In this document: positions 6,763 to 14,689 of the stretch, piece after piece
How the letters are laid out: each line of letters opens with the position of its first letter
How positions within the stretch are numbered: the stretch's first letter is position 1
NCBI RefSeq assembly: GCF_018982965.1
Contig: NZ_JACBYP010000083.1
Span: 1-37,218 of the forward strand
Reading direction: 5' to 3'
Source: Streptomyces mayonensis
GTDB lineage: Bacteria; Actinomycetota; Actinomycetes; Streptomycetales; Streptomycetaceae
DNA length: 37,218 nucleotides
Notes under the pieces: generated by a model
Database searches by the model: none
What the model saw: the letters and a program-made list of their open reading frames with translations, nothing else
Told to the model about the DNA's origin: nothing
Translations under genes and position numbers: made by a program

Positions 6763-8868
6763 GTGGACCCGACCGAGCGGTGCACCACGCGCTACAGCCT
6801 GCTGGGCCCCGTCCAGGCCCATCGCGGCGAACGCACACTGGACCTGGGGCCGCGGCAGCGCAGAGTGCTGCTCACCCGGCTGCTCATCGAGGACGGCCGT
6901 CCCGTTCCCGTCAACGAGCTCTGCCGCTCCCTGTGGAACGACGGCCCGCCGGCCGGCGCGATGTCCTCGGTCAGGGCCCACGTCAGCAGGCTGCGCTCGG
7001 TACTCGACCCGGCCCGGCGCGGCCGGTCCACGGTGCTGGTCGCTGGGCCGGTCGGCTACGCCCTGAAGGTGCCACGGGACGCGCGGGACACGACCGTCTT
7101 CGAGGACTCGCTGCACCGGGTGCGCGGCGCCCTGAAGCGCGGCGAACTCCTCTTCGCGCAGCGCGAGCTGGACGCGGCCCTCGGGCTGTGGCGCGGCGAA
7201 GCGCTCGGGGACGCCGCCGAGTACCCTTTCGCGATACGCGAGCGGGAACGGCTCAACGCGGTCCACCAGGACGCCAAGGAACTGCGGGCCGCGATCCTCC
7301 TGTACCAGGGCGACCTGGAGCGTGCGATCGAGGTCGCCGAGGAGCTCGCGCAGAGCGCCCCGCTGCGCGAGGCGTCCTGGGCCCTGCTGATGCGCGCGCT
7401 CTACGCCGCCGGCCGGTCGGTCGAGGCTCTTGGCCGGTACGACCGGTTCCGGGGCATGCTCGCCAGAGAGCTGGGCCTGGACCCGAGCCCCGGGCTGAGC
7501 CGGCTGCACACCGCGATCCTGCGGCATGACACGGATGTCCTCGACGACGTGCTTCCCGTGCCCGCCTCCGCCACCGTGACCGCGGGCGGCGGTCCCGCGG
7601 TGGCACCGCTGGTCGGACGGGCCGAGGAGACCGCGCAGCTCGCCGCCTTGCGGTCGGGCGCCGTCTCCGGGCGCACCGGCTGGGCCTTGGTCTCCGGCGG
7701 ACCGGGTTCGGGGAAGACCCGGCTGCTGGAGGAGGCGGCGGGCGGGGCGCCGGCGGAGGGCCTCGTCGTCGTCCGCGCCACGGGCGGCCGACCGGTCGGC
7801 CCGCACCGCAAGGTCGTTGGCGGGAACCCTGCCGCACAACTCCTGGGCGCCCTGAGACAGGAAGGAACGGGCACACGGCCGGACGGACCCGTGCGGGGAG
7901 CCATGGGAGGAGAGGTGATGGACACGCTCGTCCGCGCCCTCACCCGCACCACGACGCCCACCCTCTGCCTCATCGACGACCTCGACTTCGCTCCTCCCGA
8001 GTTCCACTCCCTGCTGCTGAGGCTCGCCGAAGCACCGCCGGACGCGCCGGTCGCGTACGTCTGCGCGGTCCGGGACGCCGCCGACCCCTCCGCCAGCGGG
8101 CTGCTGTCGGCGCTGGCCCGCCGCGGCACGACCTGGTTGCCGCTGGAGCCGCTGACGGTCGCGGAGGTGACCGAACTCCTCGCGGCGCACGGTGCTGCCG
8201 CCTCCGTGGAGGAGGCCACGCGGCTGCACCGGCGTGCCGCGGGAAACCCGTTCACGCTCGGCGAGTTGCTCAAGCTCCCGCCGGAGCGGCGTACGGGGCC
8301 CGGGGCCCGGGTACCGACCGCGGTGCGCAGCGCGGTGCACGCACGGCTGGCCGAACTCCCCGATCAGGTACGGCAGACGCTCCGCAACGCCGCCTGCGAC
8401 GGCGAGTGGCTCGATATCGGGCTGCTGGCCGAGGTCAGGTCCCTGCCGTCGGATCTGCTGCTGCCGCAGGTCGACGCGGCCGTCGCCGCCCGGCTGCTGG
8501 TCTGGGAGCCGGACTCCGGCGAACGTCCGGAGGGCGGCTACCGGTTCCCCGAGCTGACGCGCGAGGTGGTGCTGAGCACCCTCACCCCCTCCGCGCGGCA
8601 GAAGGTGCACGCCGTACTGGCACGCAAGCTCATCGACCGGCCCGGCACCGACCCGGCACGTCTGGCCCGCCATCTGCGGGTGGCGGGTCCGATGGCCCCT
8701 GCTGCGGAGCCGAAGCCGAAGCAGGACCGGTCGCCTGCCGGCGTCGGAGTCCCGGCGCCGGCAGGCGCTCGTTCGCACCCGCATCCGGGCGCACCCGGAC
8801 GTCATCCCGGGGCCGGGGCCGGCTCCGGTGTCCTGGTTCAGACACCAGCCGCCGAAGCAGTGGGATGA
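6763..8868 (+). CDS. SARP-family regulator with STAND-type ATPase domain
   Basis: A 701-aa protein beginning with a SARP winged helix (residues ~10-95: RRVLLTRLLIEDGRPVPVNELC) and a BTAD (~105-250, ending near ELGLDPSPGLSRLH). It continues into an AAA_16/STAND-like ATPase with Walker A at 312-319 (GGPGSGKT) and a Walker B-like LCLIDDLDF. The C-terminal ~60 residues are Pro/Gly/Ala low complexity. It has no TPR block and is shorter than many SARP-STAND regulators, so it may be naturally short or truncated. The start is a GTG with a GGGAAGG 12 bases upstream. Together with the AfsR-like gene it gives this locus two potential readers of heptamer direct repeats. Confidence 0.85.
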   Translation: MDPTERCTTRYSLLGPVQAHRGERTLDLGPRQRRVLLTRLLIEDGRPVPVNELCRSLWNDGPPAGAMSSVRAHVSRLRSVLDPARRGRSTVLVAGPVGYALKVPRDARDTTVFEDSLHRVRGALKRGELLFAQRELDAALGLWRGEALGDAAEYPFAIRERERLNAVHQDAKELRAAILLYQGDLERAIEVAEELAQSAPLREASWALLMRALYAAGRSVEALGRYDRFRGMLARELGLDPSPGLSRLHTAILRHDTDVLDDVLPVPASATVTAGGGPAVAPLVGRAEETAQLAALRSGAVSGRTGWALVSGGPGSGKTRLLEEAAGGAPAEGLVVVRATGGRPVGPHRKVVGGNPAAQLLGALRQEGTGTRPDGPVRGAMGGEVMDTLVRALTRTTTPTLCLIDDLDFAPPEFHSLLLRLAEAPPDAPVAYVCAVRDAADPSASGLLSALARRGTTWLPLEPLTVAEVTELLAAHGAAASVEEATRLHRRAAGNPFTLGELLKLPPERRTGPGARVPTAVRSAVHARLAELPDQVRQTLRNAACDGEWLDIGLLAEVRSLPSDLLLPQVDAAVAARLLVWEPDSGERPEGGYRFPELTREVVLSTLTPSARQKVHAVLARKLIDRPGTDPARLARHLRVAGPMAPAAEPKPKQDRSPAGVGVPAPAGARSHPHPGAPGRHPGAGAGSGVLVQTPAAEAVG

Positions 8869-9050
8869 ACACGCATGACGCAGGCCTCGCAGACGTACGC
8901 CTGTCTCCGCCCATCCGCGGTGCACCCCACCGTCGAGGGCGGCACACTCGGTCTCCAGGCATCCGGCGGCGCCACACCTGCGGGGCGGAAGTCCTCCCGT
9001 CCGGGGTTCTTCACGGCTTCCGGGTCCCTCAGGCTGCCGCAGCCGGCCCG

Positions 9051-9224
9051 CTGCGCGTCGCGAACGTCGCCGCCGCCCGTTACCACCAGCCGCAGCGCGC
9101 TGCGTTCATCGACCCGGTGGTCACGGGGAACGGGGACCAGCTGCGGTTCCCATCGTTCACCGGCTGCTGCGGCGTGATCTGCGGTGGGCCGATCGAGATC
9201 CCTCACTGGCCCTCACCACACTGA
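9051..9224 (+). pseudogene. Decayed coding fragment, possibly of a SWIM-zinc-finger-type gene
   Basis: The frame reads RVANVAAARYHQPQRAAFIDPV, then VTGNGDQLRFPSFTGCCGV, and stops at 9224. It has a protein-like composition and GC-rich third positions. It recalls the N-terminal segment of actinobacterial SWIM-zinc-finger proteins (RYHQPQRAA...LRFESFSGCCGVYARLD). No start codon or remainder is visible, so it would be a truncated relic. The family assignment is from memory and uncertain. Confidence 0.35.
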
Positions 9225-9313
9225 GTGACCGTGACCCCGTGTGGCTGGGCAGAGCGTCACACCGCCGCGGAGGCGCAACTGGTGCAGGCGCGGGCTGCGA
9301 GCCGCCCACGGGG

Positions 9314-9329
9314 GACGGCTTCGGCCGTC
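9314..9329. terminator. GACGGC-TTCG-GCCGTC hairpin terminator
   Basis: A perfect 6-bp GC-rich stem is closed by a C(UUCG)G tetraloop on the + strand. It lies 64 bases beyond the stop of the EccA-like gene (-) and downstream of the SARP2 gene (+), between convergent units. There is no U-tract, which is common for Streptomyces terminators. Confidence 0.55.
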
Positions 9330-9392
9330 GCTGGGAGGTCCGCGTGAAGGGGCGGGCGGCGGAGTCCGCGGGGGAGAGGGTGGGCGGACGCC

Positions 9393-12300
9393 TCAGCCGG
9401 CTGTCAGCCGTGACTCCTGCGGCAGGTCGTCGGGCAGCAGCAGCCGCAGGTCGTCAAGGCTGGGCGCGGAGATCTCGCCGATCCGGCGGGCCTGCCGGGT
9501 CATCATCACCTCCAGCGTCTGGCGCGCGGTGCGGGCGTTGCCGAACGAGCGGTCACGCGGCAGCCGTTCCAGGTAGGCGCGCAGCGCCTCCAGGGTTCCG
9601 GGTGCGCAGTCGTAGCCGGAGGTGGTGGCGTAGCGGCCGGTGATCTCGACCAGTTCGTCGGTCGAGTAGTTCTCGAACTCGACCGAGCGGGCGAAGCGTG
9701 AGGCCAGGCCCGGGTTGGAGGCCAGGAAGCGGCGCATCTCGTCGGTGTATCCCGCGACGATGACGACGATCTGCTCGCGGTGGTCCTCCATCAGCTTGAG
9801 CAGCGTGTCCACGGCCTCCTGGCCGAAGTCGGAACCGGCGTCCTGGGGGGTGAGGGTGTATGCCTCGTCGATGAACAGCACGCCGCCCAGGGCGCGATCG
9901 AAGACCTCCTTGGTGAGCTGCGCGGTGTGTCCCACATAGCGGCCCACCAGATCGGCGCGGGCCACCTCCACGAGCTGGCCCGTGGGCAGCACGCCGAGGG
10001 AGTGCAGCAGGTCCGCGTAGAGCCGGGCCACGGTGGTCTTGCCGGTGCCGGGCGGGCCCGTGAAGACCAGATGGTTGCTGATCTTCGGCACGGGCAGTCC
10101 CGCCGCCTGCCGCCGACGGGTCGCCGACAGCAGGGTGACCAGGTCCGTGACCTCCCGCTTGACGGCGTGCAGGCCGGTCATGGCGCGGAGTTCGGCCAGC
10201 AGCTCCTCGGAGCCGCGCTCGCCGTCTCCGTGCGCGGACGACGCGTCGCGGACGTCCTCAGGCAGCAGCAGCGACAGATCGGCCTCGGTCGGGTCGGCGA
10301 GCGAACCGAGCCGGTGAGCCTGCCGGTCGACCATCTCCTCGAACACCTGACGGGCCGCACGGCCGTTGCCGAACCCGGCGTCGCGCGGCATCCGTTCGTA
10401 GTGCTGCGCGAGGGCCTCCAGGGTGCCGGGGTCCAGCGTGTAGTGGTGGGCCCGGCACATGCTCCCGGTGATGGTCACCAGCTCCTCGACGGAGTAGTTG
10501 GCGAACTCGATGGCACGGGTGAAGCGGGAGGTCAGACCGGGGTTGGAGGCCAGGAACTGGGTCATCTGCTCGGTGTAGCCGGCGACGATGACGACGACCT
10601 CGTCGCGGTGGTCCTCCATCAGCTTGAGCAGCGTGTCGATGGCCTCCCGGCCGAAGTCGGCCCCCGAGCCCTTGCTGTCGGACAGCAGACTGTATGCCTC
10701 GTCGATGAACAGCACGCCGCCGATGGCCTCGTTGAAGGCTTCGGTGGTCTTCATGGCCGTCCCGCCGATGACCCGGGCGACCAGATCGGCGCGGGAGACC
10801 TCCACCAGGTGGCCCGAGGGCAGCACGCCCAGTTCGGCCAGGATGCCGCCGTAGAGCCGGGCCACCGTCGTCTTGCCGGTGCCGGGCGGCCCGGAGAAGA
10901 CCAGGTGGCGGCTCATGGGCGGGACCGGCATGCCGAGGCTGGCGCGGCGCTGCGCGAGCTGGTTGAGGTTGACCAGCGTGTGCACCTGGTGCTTGACGTC
11001 GGCCAGGCCGATCAGCGACTCCAGCTCCGCCAGCGGGCCCTGCGGCCGTGGCTGCCCCTGCTCGGTGCCGGTGACCTCCGCTGCGAGCTCCCCGGCGGTC
11101 TCGCCCCAGGCGTCCGGGAGGACGTTGCCGCTGCTGTTGAGGCCCACGACGGTGAGCCGTTCGGTGACGCGGGACTGCTTGAGCCCGGCGCCCCGGTTGT
11201 CGCGGACTGCGCAGCCGGTGAGGGCGACGTCGTCGGAGCTGTCGATCCGTACGCCGTCGCCGGTGCTGTCGCTCATCCGGCAGCCGTCCAGCTTGGCCCT
11301 GCCGCCGTCGGCGACCAGCACGCCGTGCGAGGCGGCGCCGGTCACATGGGCGCGGGTCGCGGTCAGTTCGCCGCCCGCGTCCACGAGCAGCCCGGCCGTA
11401 CGGCTGTCGTGGATCTCGCAGTCGCGCACCTGGGCGCGGCCCTCGGACCCGATCCGGATCCCGGCCTGGCTGGTGGAGCGCAGCGTGGTGTCGACCAGTT
11501 CGGGGGCGCCGCCGTCTGCGACATGGACGCCCGCACCCGTGCAGCGCTCGACCGTGCAGCCGTGCAGCCGACCGCGGCCGCCCTCGACGACCTCCACGCC
11601 GTGCCCGGCCGCACCGATGACCCGGGCGTTGCGCAGCAGCGGATTGGCGCCGCCGCGGATGGAGACGCCGACGCCTGCCGCGTCCAGCACCTCCAGATGG
11701 TCGAACTCCGCCGAGGACTCCTCGGCGAGCAGTACGGCGCCCGACTTGTCGGCGCAGGCGCGCACGGTGGTGCCGGTCAGCAGGGGAGCGCTGGATCCGG
11801 CCACGTGGATCGCGGCCTTCTTCGCGCCGTCGAACTCGCAGCCGTCGAGGGTGCCCCGGGACCGTTCCGTCACGGCGAGCCCGTGGCCCTTGGTCCGTTC
11901 CGTGCCGCAGCGCAGCAGCTCCGGGTCGGCGCCCTGGGAGAGCACGATGCCGGGGCCTGTGGTGTCCGCGACCCTGACCTCCTCCAGGGTCGGCCGAGAA
12001 CCGCTGGTCACGTAGATGCCCACCGAGGTGTCGTGCACGTGGGTGCGCACCACGCGGGTGGCGCAGCGGCCCTCCAACGCGATGCCCGGCTTCTCGGTGC
12101 CGGTGATGTCGCAGTTCTCCACCCGGCCCTGTGCCTCGCCGTTGGCCAGTACGCCGTTGCCCCGGGCGTCCCGTATCCGGCAGCCGCGCACCACGGTGCA
12201 GGCGTGCTCGCCGAGTACGACGGCGGAGGTGCCCAGATGCTCGAACAGGGAGTCGGCGACGACGCTCTCGGTGGGCGCGGTGTCCACGACTCCGGCGCCC

Positions 12301-12704
12301 TCCGGGTTGGAGACCCGGCAGTCCCGCATGGCCAGCGAGCCGTTCTCCCGGGCGAGGACCGCCGTCCAGCCGCCACCCACGATGGTGCAGCCGTCCATCG
12401 CCACCTGGCCGCGCGGCGCGTCCACCACCGGCAGATCCTCGCTGCCGCCGCGCAACGTCAGGTCGGTGAGCATCACGGCGTCCGCGACCAGCACCACGGC
12501 GCTGCCGCGCTGCGGGCAGATCTCCACGCTGCCGCGCTCGCCGTCGGCGACGATCGTCAGGCGGGTCCTGACGGTGAGGTTCTCCCGGTAACGGCCGGGC
12601 CGGACGCGGATCACGGCGCCGCTGCGGGCCTTCGCCAGGGCCTCGCCGATCGTCGGGAAACTGTCCGTCCCCTCGGAACCGACCCTGAGCAACTGCCGTG
12701 ACAC
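9393..12704 (-). CDS. EccA-like ATPase: right-handed beta-helix fused to two CbxX-type AAA+ domains
   Basis: A 1103-aa protein. Residues ~20-530 are a long run of parallel beta-helix repeats (patterns such as VRDCEIHDSRTAGLLVDAGG, with a Gly-Val-Asp step every ~23 residues). Two tandem AAA+ domains of the CbxX/CfqX type, as in EccA, follow, with Walker A GPPGTGKT at 605-612 and 883-890. Each has a Walker B FIDEAY and a Sensor/Arg region (FLASNPGLxSRF). Mycobacterial EccA has an N-terminal TPR domain and one AAA+ domain; here the helix replaces the TPR and the AAA+ is doubled. The GTG at 12704 is preceded by AGGAGGT six bases upstream, a very strong site. It is divergent from the mycosin gene. 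Probable cytosolic role: substrate chaperoning or remodelling for the T7SS (inference). Confidence 0.88.
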   Translation of the reverse strand: MSRQLLRVGSEGTDSFPTIGEALAKARSGAVIRVRPGRYRENLTVRTRLTIVADGERGSVEICPQRGSAVVLVADAVMLTDLTLRGGSEDLPVVDAPRGQVAMDGCTIVGGGWTAVLARENGSLAMRDCRVSNPEGAGVVDTAPTESVVADSLFEHLGTSAVVLGEHACTVVRGCRIRDARGNGVLANGEAQGRVENCDITGTEKPGIALEGRCATRVVRTHVHDTSVGIYVTSGSRPTLEEVRVADTTGPGIVLSQGADPELLRCGTERTKGHGLAVTERSRGTLDGCEFDGAKKAAIHVAGSSAPLLTGTTVRACADKSGAVLLAEESSAEFDHLEVLDAAGVGVSIRGGANPLLRNARVIGAAGHGVEVVEGGRGRLHGCTVERCTGAGVHVADGGAPELVDTTLRSTSQAGIRIGSEGRAQVRDCEIHDSRTAGLLVDAGGELTATRAHVTGAASHGVLVADGGRAKLDGCRMSDSTGDGVRIDSSDDVALTGCAVRDNRGAGLKQSRVTERLTVVGLNSSGNVLPDAWGETAGELAAEVTGTEQGQPRPQGPLAELESLIGLADVKHQVHTLVNLNQLAQRRASLGMPVPPMSRHLVFSGPPGTGKTTVARLYGGILAELGVLPSGHLVEVSRADLVARVIGGTAMKTTEAFNEAIGGVLFIDEAYSLLSDSKGSGADFGREAIDTLLKLMEDHRDEVVVIVAGYTEQMTQFLASNPGLTSRFTRAIEFANYSVEELVTITGSMCRAHHYTLDPGTLEALAQHYERMPRDAGFGNGRAARQVFEEMVDRQAHRLGSLADPTEADLSLLLPEDVRDASSAHGDGERGSEELLAELRAMTGLHAVKREVTDLVTLLSATRRRQAAGLPVPKISNHLVFTGPPGTGKTTVARLYADLLHSLGVLPTGQLVEVARADLVGRYVGHTAQLTKEVFDRALGGVLFIDEAYTLTPQDAGSDFGQEAVDTLLKLMEDHREQIVVIVAGYTDEMRRFLASNPGLASRFARSVEFENYSTDELVEITGRYATTSGYDCAPGTLEALRAYLERLPRDRSFGNARTARQTLEVMMTRQARRIGEISAPSLDDLRLLLPDDLPQESRLTAG

Positions 12705-12782
12705 GGTCGTACCTCCTGGTAGCGGTGCTTGTGGGCGGCCCCCGTGGCCCCGACGCGGGGCTGTGCGGCTGCGCTGGTGACC

Positions 12783-12809
12783 GCGGTCAGCGGCGACTGC
12801 GGTCAGCGG
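12783..12809. repeat. Direct repeat GCGGTCAGCGG x2
   Basis: An 11-bp sequence occurs at 12783-12793 and again at 12799-12809 (16-bp period) in the divergent promoter region between the EccA-like and mycosin genes. It is a candidate regulator-binding site, though simple GC-rich repetition is possible. Confidence 0.4.
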
Positions 12810-12888
12810 GCGTGCATGCGTGGGGCGCGCATTGGCGCAGGCTACGGGAACGCCGGTATGGACAGCCAGGAATGCCGGGGGAGTTGGG

Positions 12889-12906
12889 TTGTCTCCGGAT
12901 TGTCTG
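12889..12906 (+). promoter_or_regulatory. Phased TTGTCTC/TTGTCTG repeat upstream of mycosin gene
   Basis: TTGTCTC (12889-12895) and TTGTCTG (12900-12906) are separated by CGGA, an 11-bp step. The segment matches TTGYCTCCGGATTGTYT, which is also present at 20002 in the eccC/eccD intergenic region. It lies 32 bases before the mycosin start and ~185 bases upstream of the EccA-like gene. It is probably a shared activator site (inference). Confidence 0.55.
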
Positions 12907-12937
12907 CCCTGTCTGACGCCGCCGCAGGACCCGTAGC

Positions 12938-14134
12938 ATGCGCCTCATGCGACGAGTTCCGCTCCCCCGTCCCGTGCGGGCGCTGGCCGCCGCCCTGCTG
13001 GCCGTGGCCTCGCCGGCCGCCGCGGCGGCTCCGGCCACCGCCGCCGACGGGGATGTGCAACTGCCCGTCGTCAGCTCGGTGCTGCCCTCCGGCGAACCGT
13101 GCGCGAAGGCGTCCACCGACAAGGCGGAGAAGCAGCCGTGGACCTGGCAGCCGCTGGGCCCGTCGCGGGCCTGGAGGCTCACCGAGGGCGCCGGGGTGAC
13201 CGTCGCCGTGGTGGACACCGGCGTCGGTGTCGACATCCCCGCACTCTCGGGCCGCGTCGAGGCGGTCGGCGGCGCGGGCGAGGACTGCGTGGGCCACGGC
13301 AGTTTCGCGGCGGGCCTGATCGCCGCCGCGCCCGGCGAGGATGTGGGAGTGGCCGGACTGGCCCCGAAGGCCCGGATCCTGGCGGTACGCGGCACTGGCA
13401 CCCGGGGCGAGGCGACGGCCGGGCAGCTGGCCGACGGTATCCGCACGGCGGCCGACCAGGGAGCCGATGTCATCTACGTCGGGCACGCGACAGCCACAGG
13501 CAAGGAAGAGCTGACCGCGGCGGTCGCCCACGCCACCCGGCGCGACGCCCTGGTGATCGCTCCGGTCGTCCCGGACGCCCTCCCGACGGACAGCACGACC
13601 GGTGAGCCGGTGCAGCGCGCGCCCTGGTACTGGCCCGCGTCCGCGGACGGGGTGCTCTCGGTCGGCGACTACGGCCCCGGCGGCCTGCGCCCCGAGCAGG
13701 CCCCGCCGACGGACGGCGCCGACCTCTGGGCCCCGGGGGACGCGGTGGTCAGCGTCGGCCCTCGGGGCTCGGGTCACTACTACGGCTCCGGCGCCTCCCT
13801 GGCCGCCGCCCACGTGGCGGGTGCCGCGGCCCTGGTCCGGGCCCGGCACCCGGAGCTGACGGCGGACGAGGTCGCCCGCAGGCTCGTGATCAGCGGCTAC
13901 CCGGACGACCCGCCGCGCCTGGACCCGTACGCGGCGCTGACGACGGTGCTGACCGGCAAGGGGGGAGCGGTGCCCCAGCAGGCCGCTGCCCAACTCCCCG
14001 AGGAAGCGCCCAGCGAGCCGCGCAACCGCGCGCTGGCCGTCATGGGTGCGGGCGGCGGGCTGGTGCTGCTGGTGGCCGGAGCCGCGGTGGTGATTCCCCG
14101 GGGCCGGGACAGGGGCTGGCGGCCCGCGCCCTGA
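12938..14134 (+). CDS. mycP: Mycosin-like T7SS membrane-anchored subtilisin protease
   Basis: A 398-aa S8-family protein. It has a signal peptide (cleavage near ATA36), a subtilase domain with triad Asp93 (VAVVDTGVG), His120 (GHGSFAAG) and Ser287 (GASLAAAHVAG), and a C-terminal membrane anchor at ~366-386. Cys55 and Cys117 could form the extracytoplasmic disulphide typical of mycosins. This is the layout of MycP, which caps and stabilises the ESX membrane complex. Oddly, the oxyanion-hole Asn motif (usually AAAGN) is missing: the equivalent strand reads VIAPVVPDALP. The usual VINxSL strand reads VIYVGHA. It may have little or no proteolytic activity and act structurally. AGGA lies 8 bases before the ATG; a second in-frame ATG at 12947 is also possible. 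Confidence 0.88.
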   Translation: MRLMRRVPLPRPVRALAAALLAVASPAAAAAPATAADGDVQLPVVSSVLPSGEPCAKASTDKAEKQPWTWQPLGPSRAWRLTEGAGVTVAVVDTGVGVDIPALSGRVEAVGGAGEDCVGHGSFAAGLIAAAPGEDVGVAGLAPKARILAVRGTGTRGEATAGQLADGIRTAADQGADVIYVGHATATGKEELTAAVAHATRRDALVIAPVVPDALPTDSTTGEPVQRAPWYWPASADGVLSVGDYGPGGLRPEQAPPTDGADLWAPGDAVVSVGPRGSGHYYGSGASLAAAHVAGAAALVRARHPELTADEVARRLVISGYPDDPPRLDPYAALTTVLTGKGGAVPQQAAAQLPEEAPSEPRNRALAVMGAGGGLVLLVAGAAVVIPRGRDRGWRPAP

Positions 14135-14160
14135 GGACCCGCCCGAGGCACCGGCCGGGG

Positions 14161-14184
14161 TGCAGCAGCCGTACGGCTACTGCA
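14161..14184. terminator. Near-perfect 24-bp palindrome after mycosin gene
   Basis: TGCAG and AGCCG arms pair with CGGCT and CTGCA across a single mismatch, beginning 27 bases after the mycosin stop. It lies between convergent genes, so it may terminate both transcripts. No U-tract is present. Confidence 0.5.
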
Positions 14185-14270
14185 CGTACGGCCCAGCACC
14201 ATCGCCCCAGCGTCGTAGTGGGTGCGGGAGCGCTGGTGGTGGTCGCGCCACTGCGGACAGCTGTACGGGT

Positions 14271-14307
14271 ACGGCGGCCGCCGGTACGTGGCACCGGCGG
14301 CCGCCGT
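14271..14307. terminator. Perfect 15-bp inverted repeat with 7-base loop
   Basis: ACGGCGGCCGCCGGT (14271-14285) is the exact reverse complement of 14293-14307. This very stable hairpin lies in the 276-base gap between convergent mycosin and small-secreted-protein genes. It is probably a bidirectional terminator. The rest of the gap shows no supported gene. Confidence 0.55.
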
Positions 14308-14410
14308 GCGGCTGGAGCGGAGACAAGGGCCTGCCGCTCACCGGCCGGCCTTCGGCCATGGGGCGGGCGTGATCTGCTCCGGCAGCGGCCCGGCCGGGGC
14401 AGCAGCGGCG

Positions 14411-14689
14411 CTACGGCCTGACGGGCGCCTTCATCATGTCCGACCAGTCGCTCTCCGCAGGATCCTGGTCCCCGTCGTCGTCGAAGCAGTACCCCTCCAC
14501 CGCGCCGAGGTACTCGAAGTCGTACTCGAGAGCCTCTTTGCAGTCCGCGAGACTCATGCCCCCACCGCCAATGCTCCATTCGTACTCCACCGTGGCCGAA
14601 GGAGAGCCCGTGTCAGCGGCAGAAGCGGTCACCGCGGTCAGCGGGATGGCGGTGGCTGCGGCGCCGACGGCGAGGAGCCAGAGCTTCAT
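14411..14689 (-). CDS. Small secreted protein with one cysteine pair, unknown function
   Basis: A 92-aa protein. Residues 1-24 (MKLWLLAVGAAATAIPLTAV, then TASA) are a classical signal peptide cleaved before Asp/Ala. The mature ~68 residues are acidic (FDDDGDQDPAESDWSD) and have two cysteines, Cys50 and Cys68, that could form a disulphide. The ATG at 14689 is preceded by GGAGA at 4-base spacing. I do not recognise a family. It sits between the mycosin gene and EccC, convergent with the mycosin gene. Its export would be by Sec rather than the T7SS, judging from the signal peptide. A link to the T7SS is only positional. Confidence 0.75.
   Translation of the reverse strand: MKLWLLAVGAAATAIPLTAVTASAADTGSPSATVEYEWSIGGGGMSLADCKEALEYDFEYLGAVEGYCFDDDGDQDPAESDWSDMMKAPVRP

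Larger units (their letters stand above)
8869..9392. other. Convergent gap with decayed fragment and hairpin
   Basis: No intact gene is supported. The gap contains a coding relic (9051-9224) and a UUCG-type hairpin (9314-9329), both listed separately. Short frames starting near 8875 have Ser/Pro/Arg-rich translations unlike real proteins. Confidence 0.4.

Noticed and set aside
8875..9177. 100-codon plus frame after the second SARP gene
   Set aside because: Ser/Arg/Pro-rich translation with no family resemblance; a different frame over the same DNA looks more protein-like and is reported as a relic.
9780..12701. 973-codon plus-strand frame opposite the EccA-like gene
   Set aside because: The translation is Gly/Ala/Val/His-rich without motifs, while the minus frame has two intact AAA+ domains and a strong ribosome site.
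14135..14410. Possible gene between mycosin gene and the 92-aa secreted protein
   Set aside because: Frames are Arg/Gly-rich on both strands and the region is dominated by strong hairpins; no start with a ribosome site.
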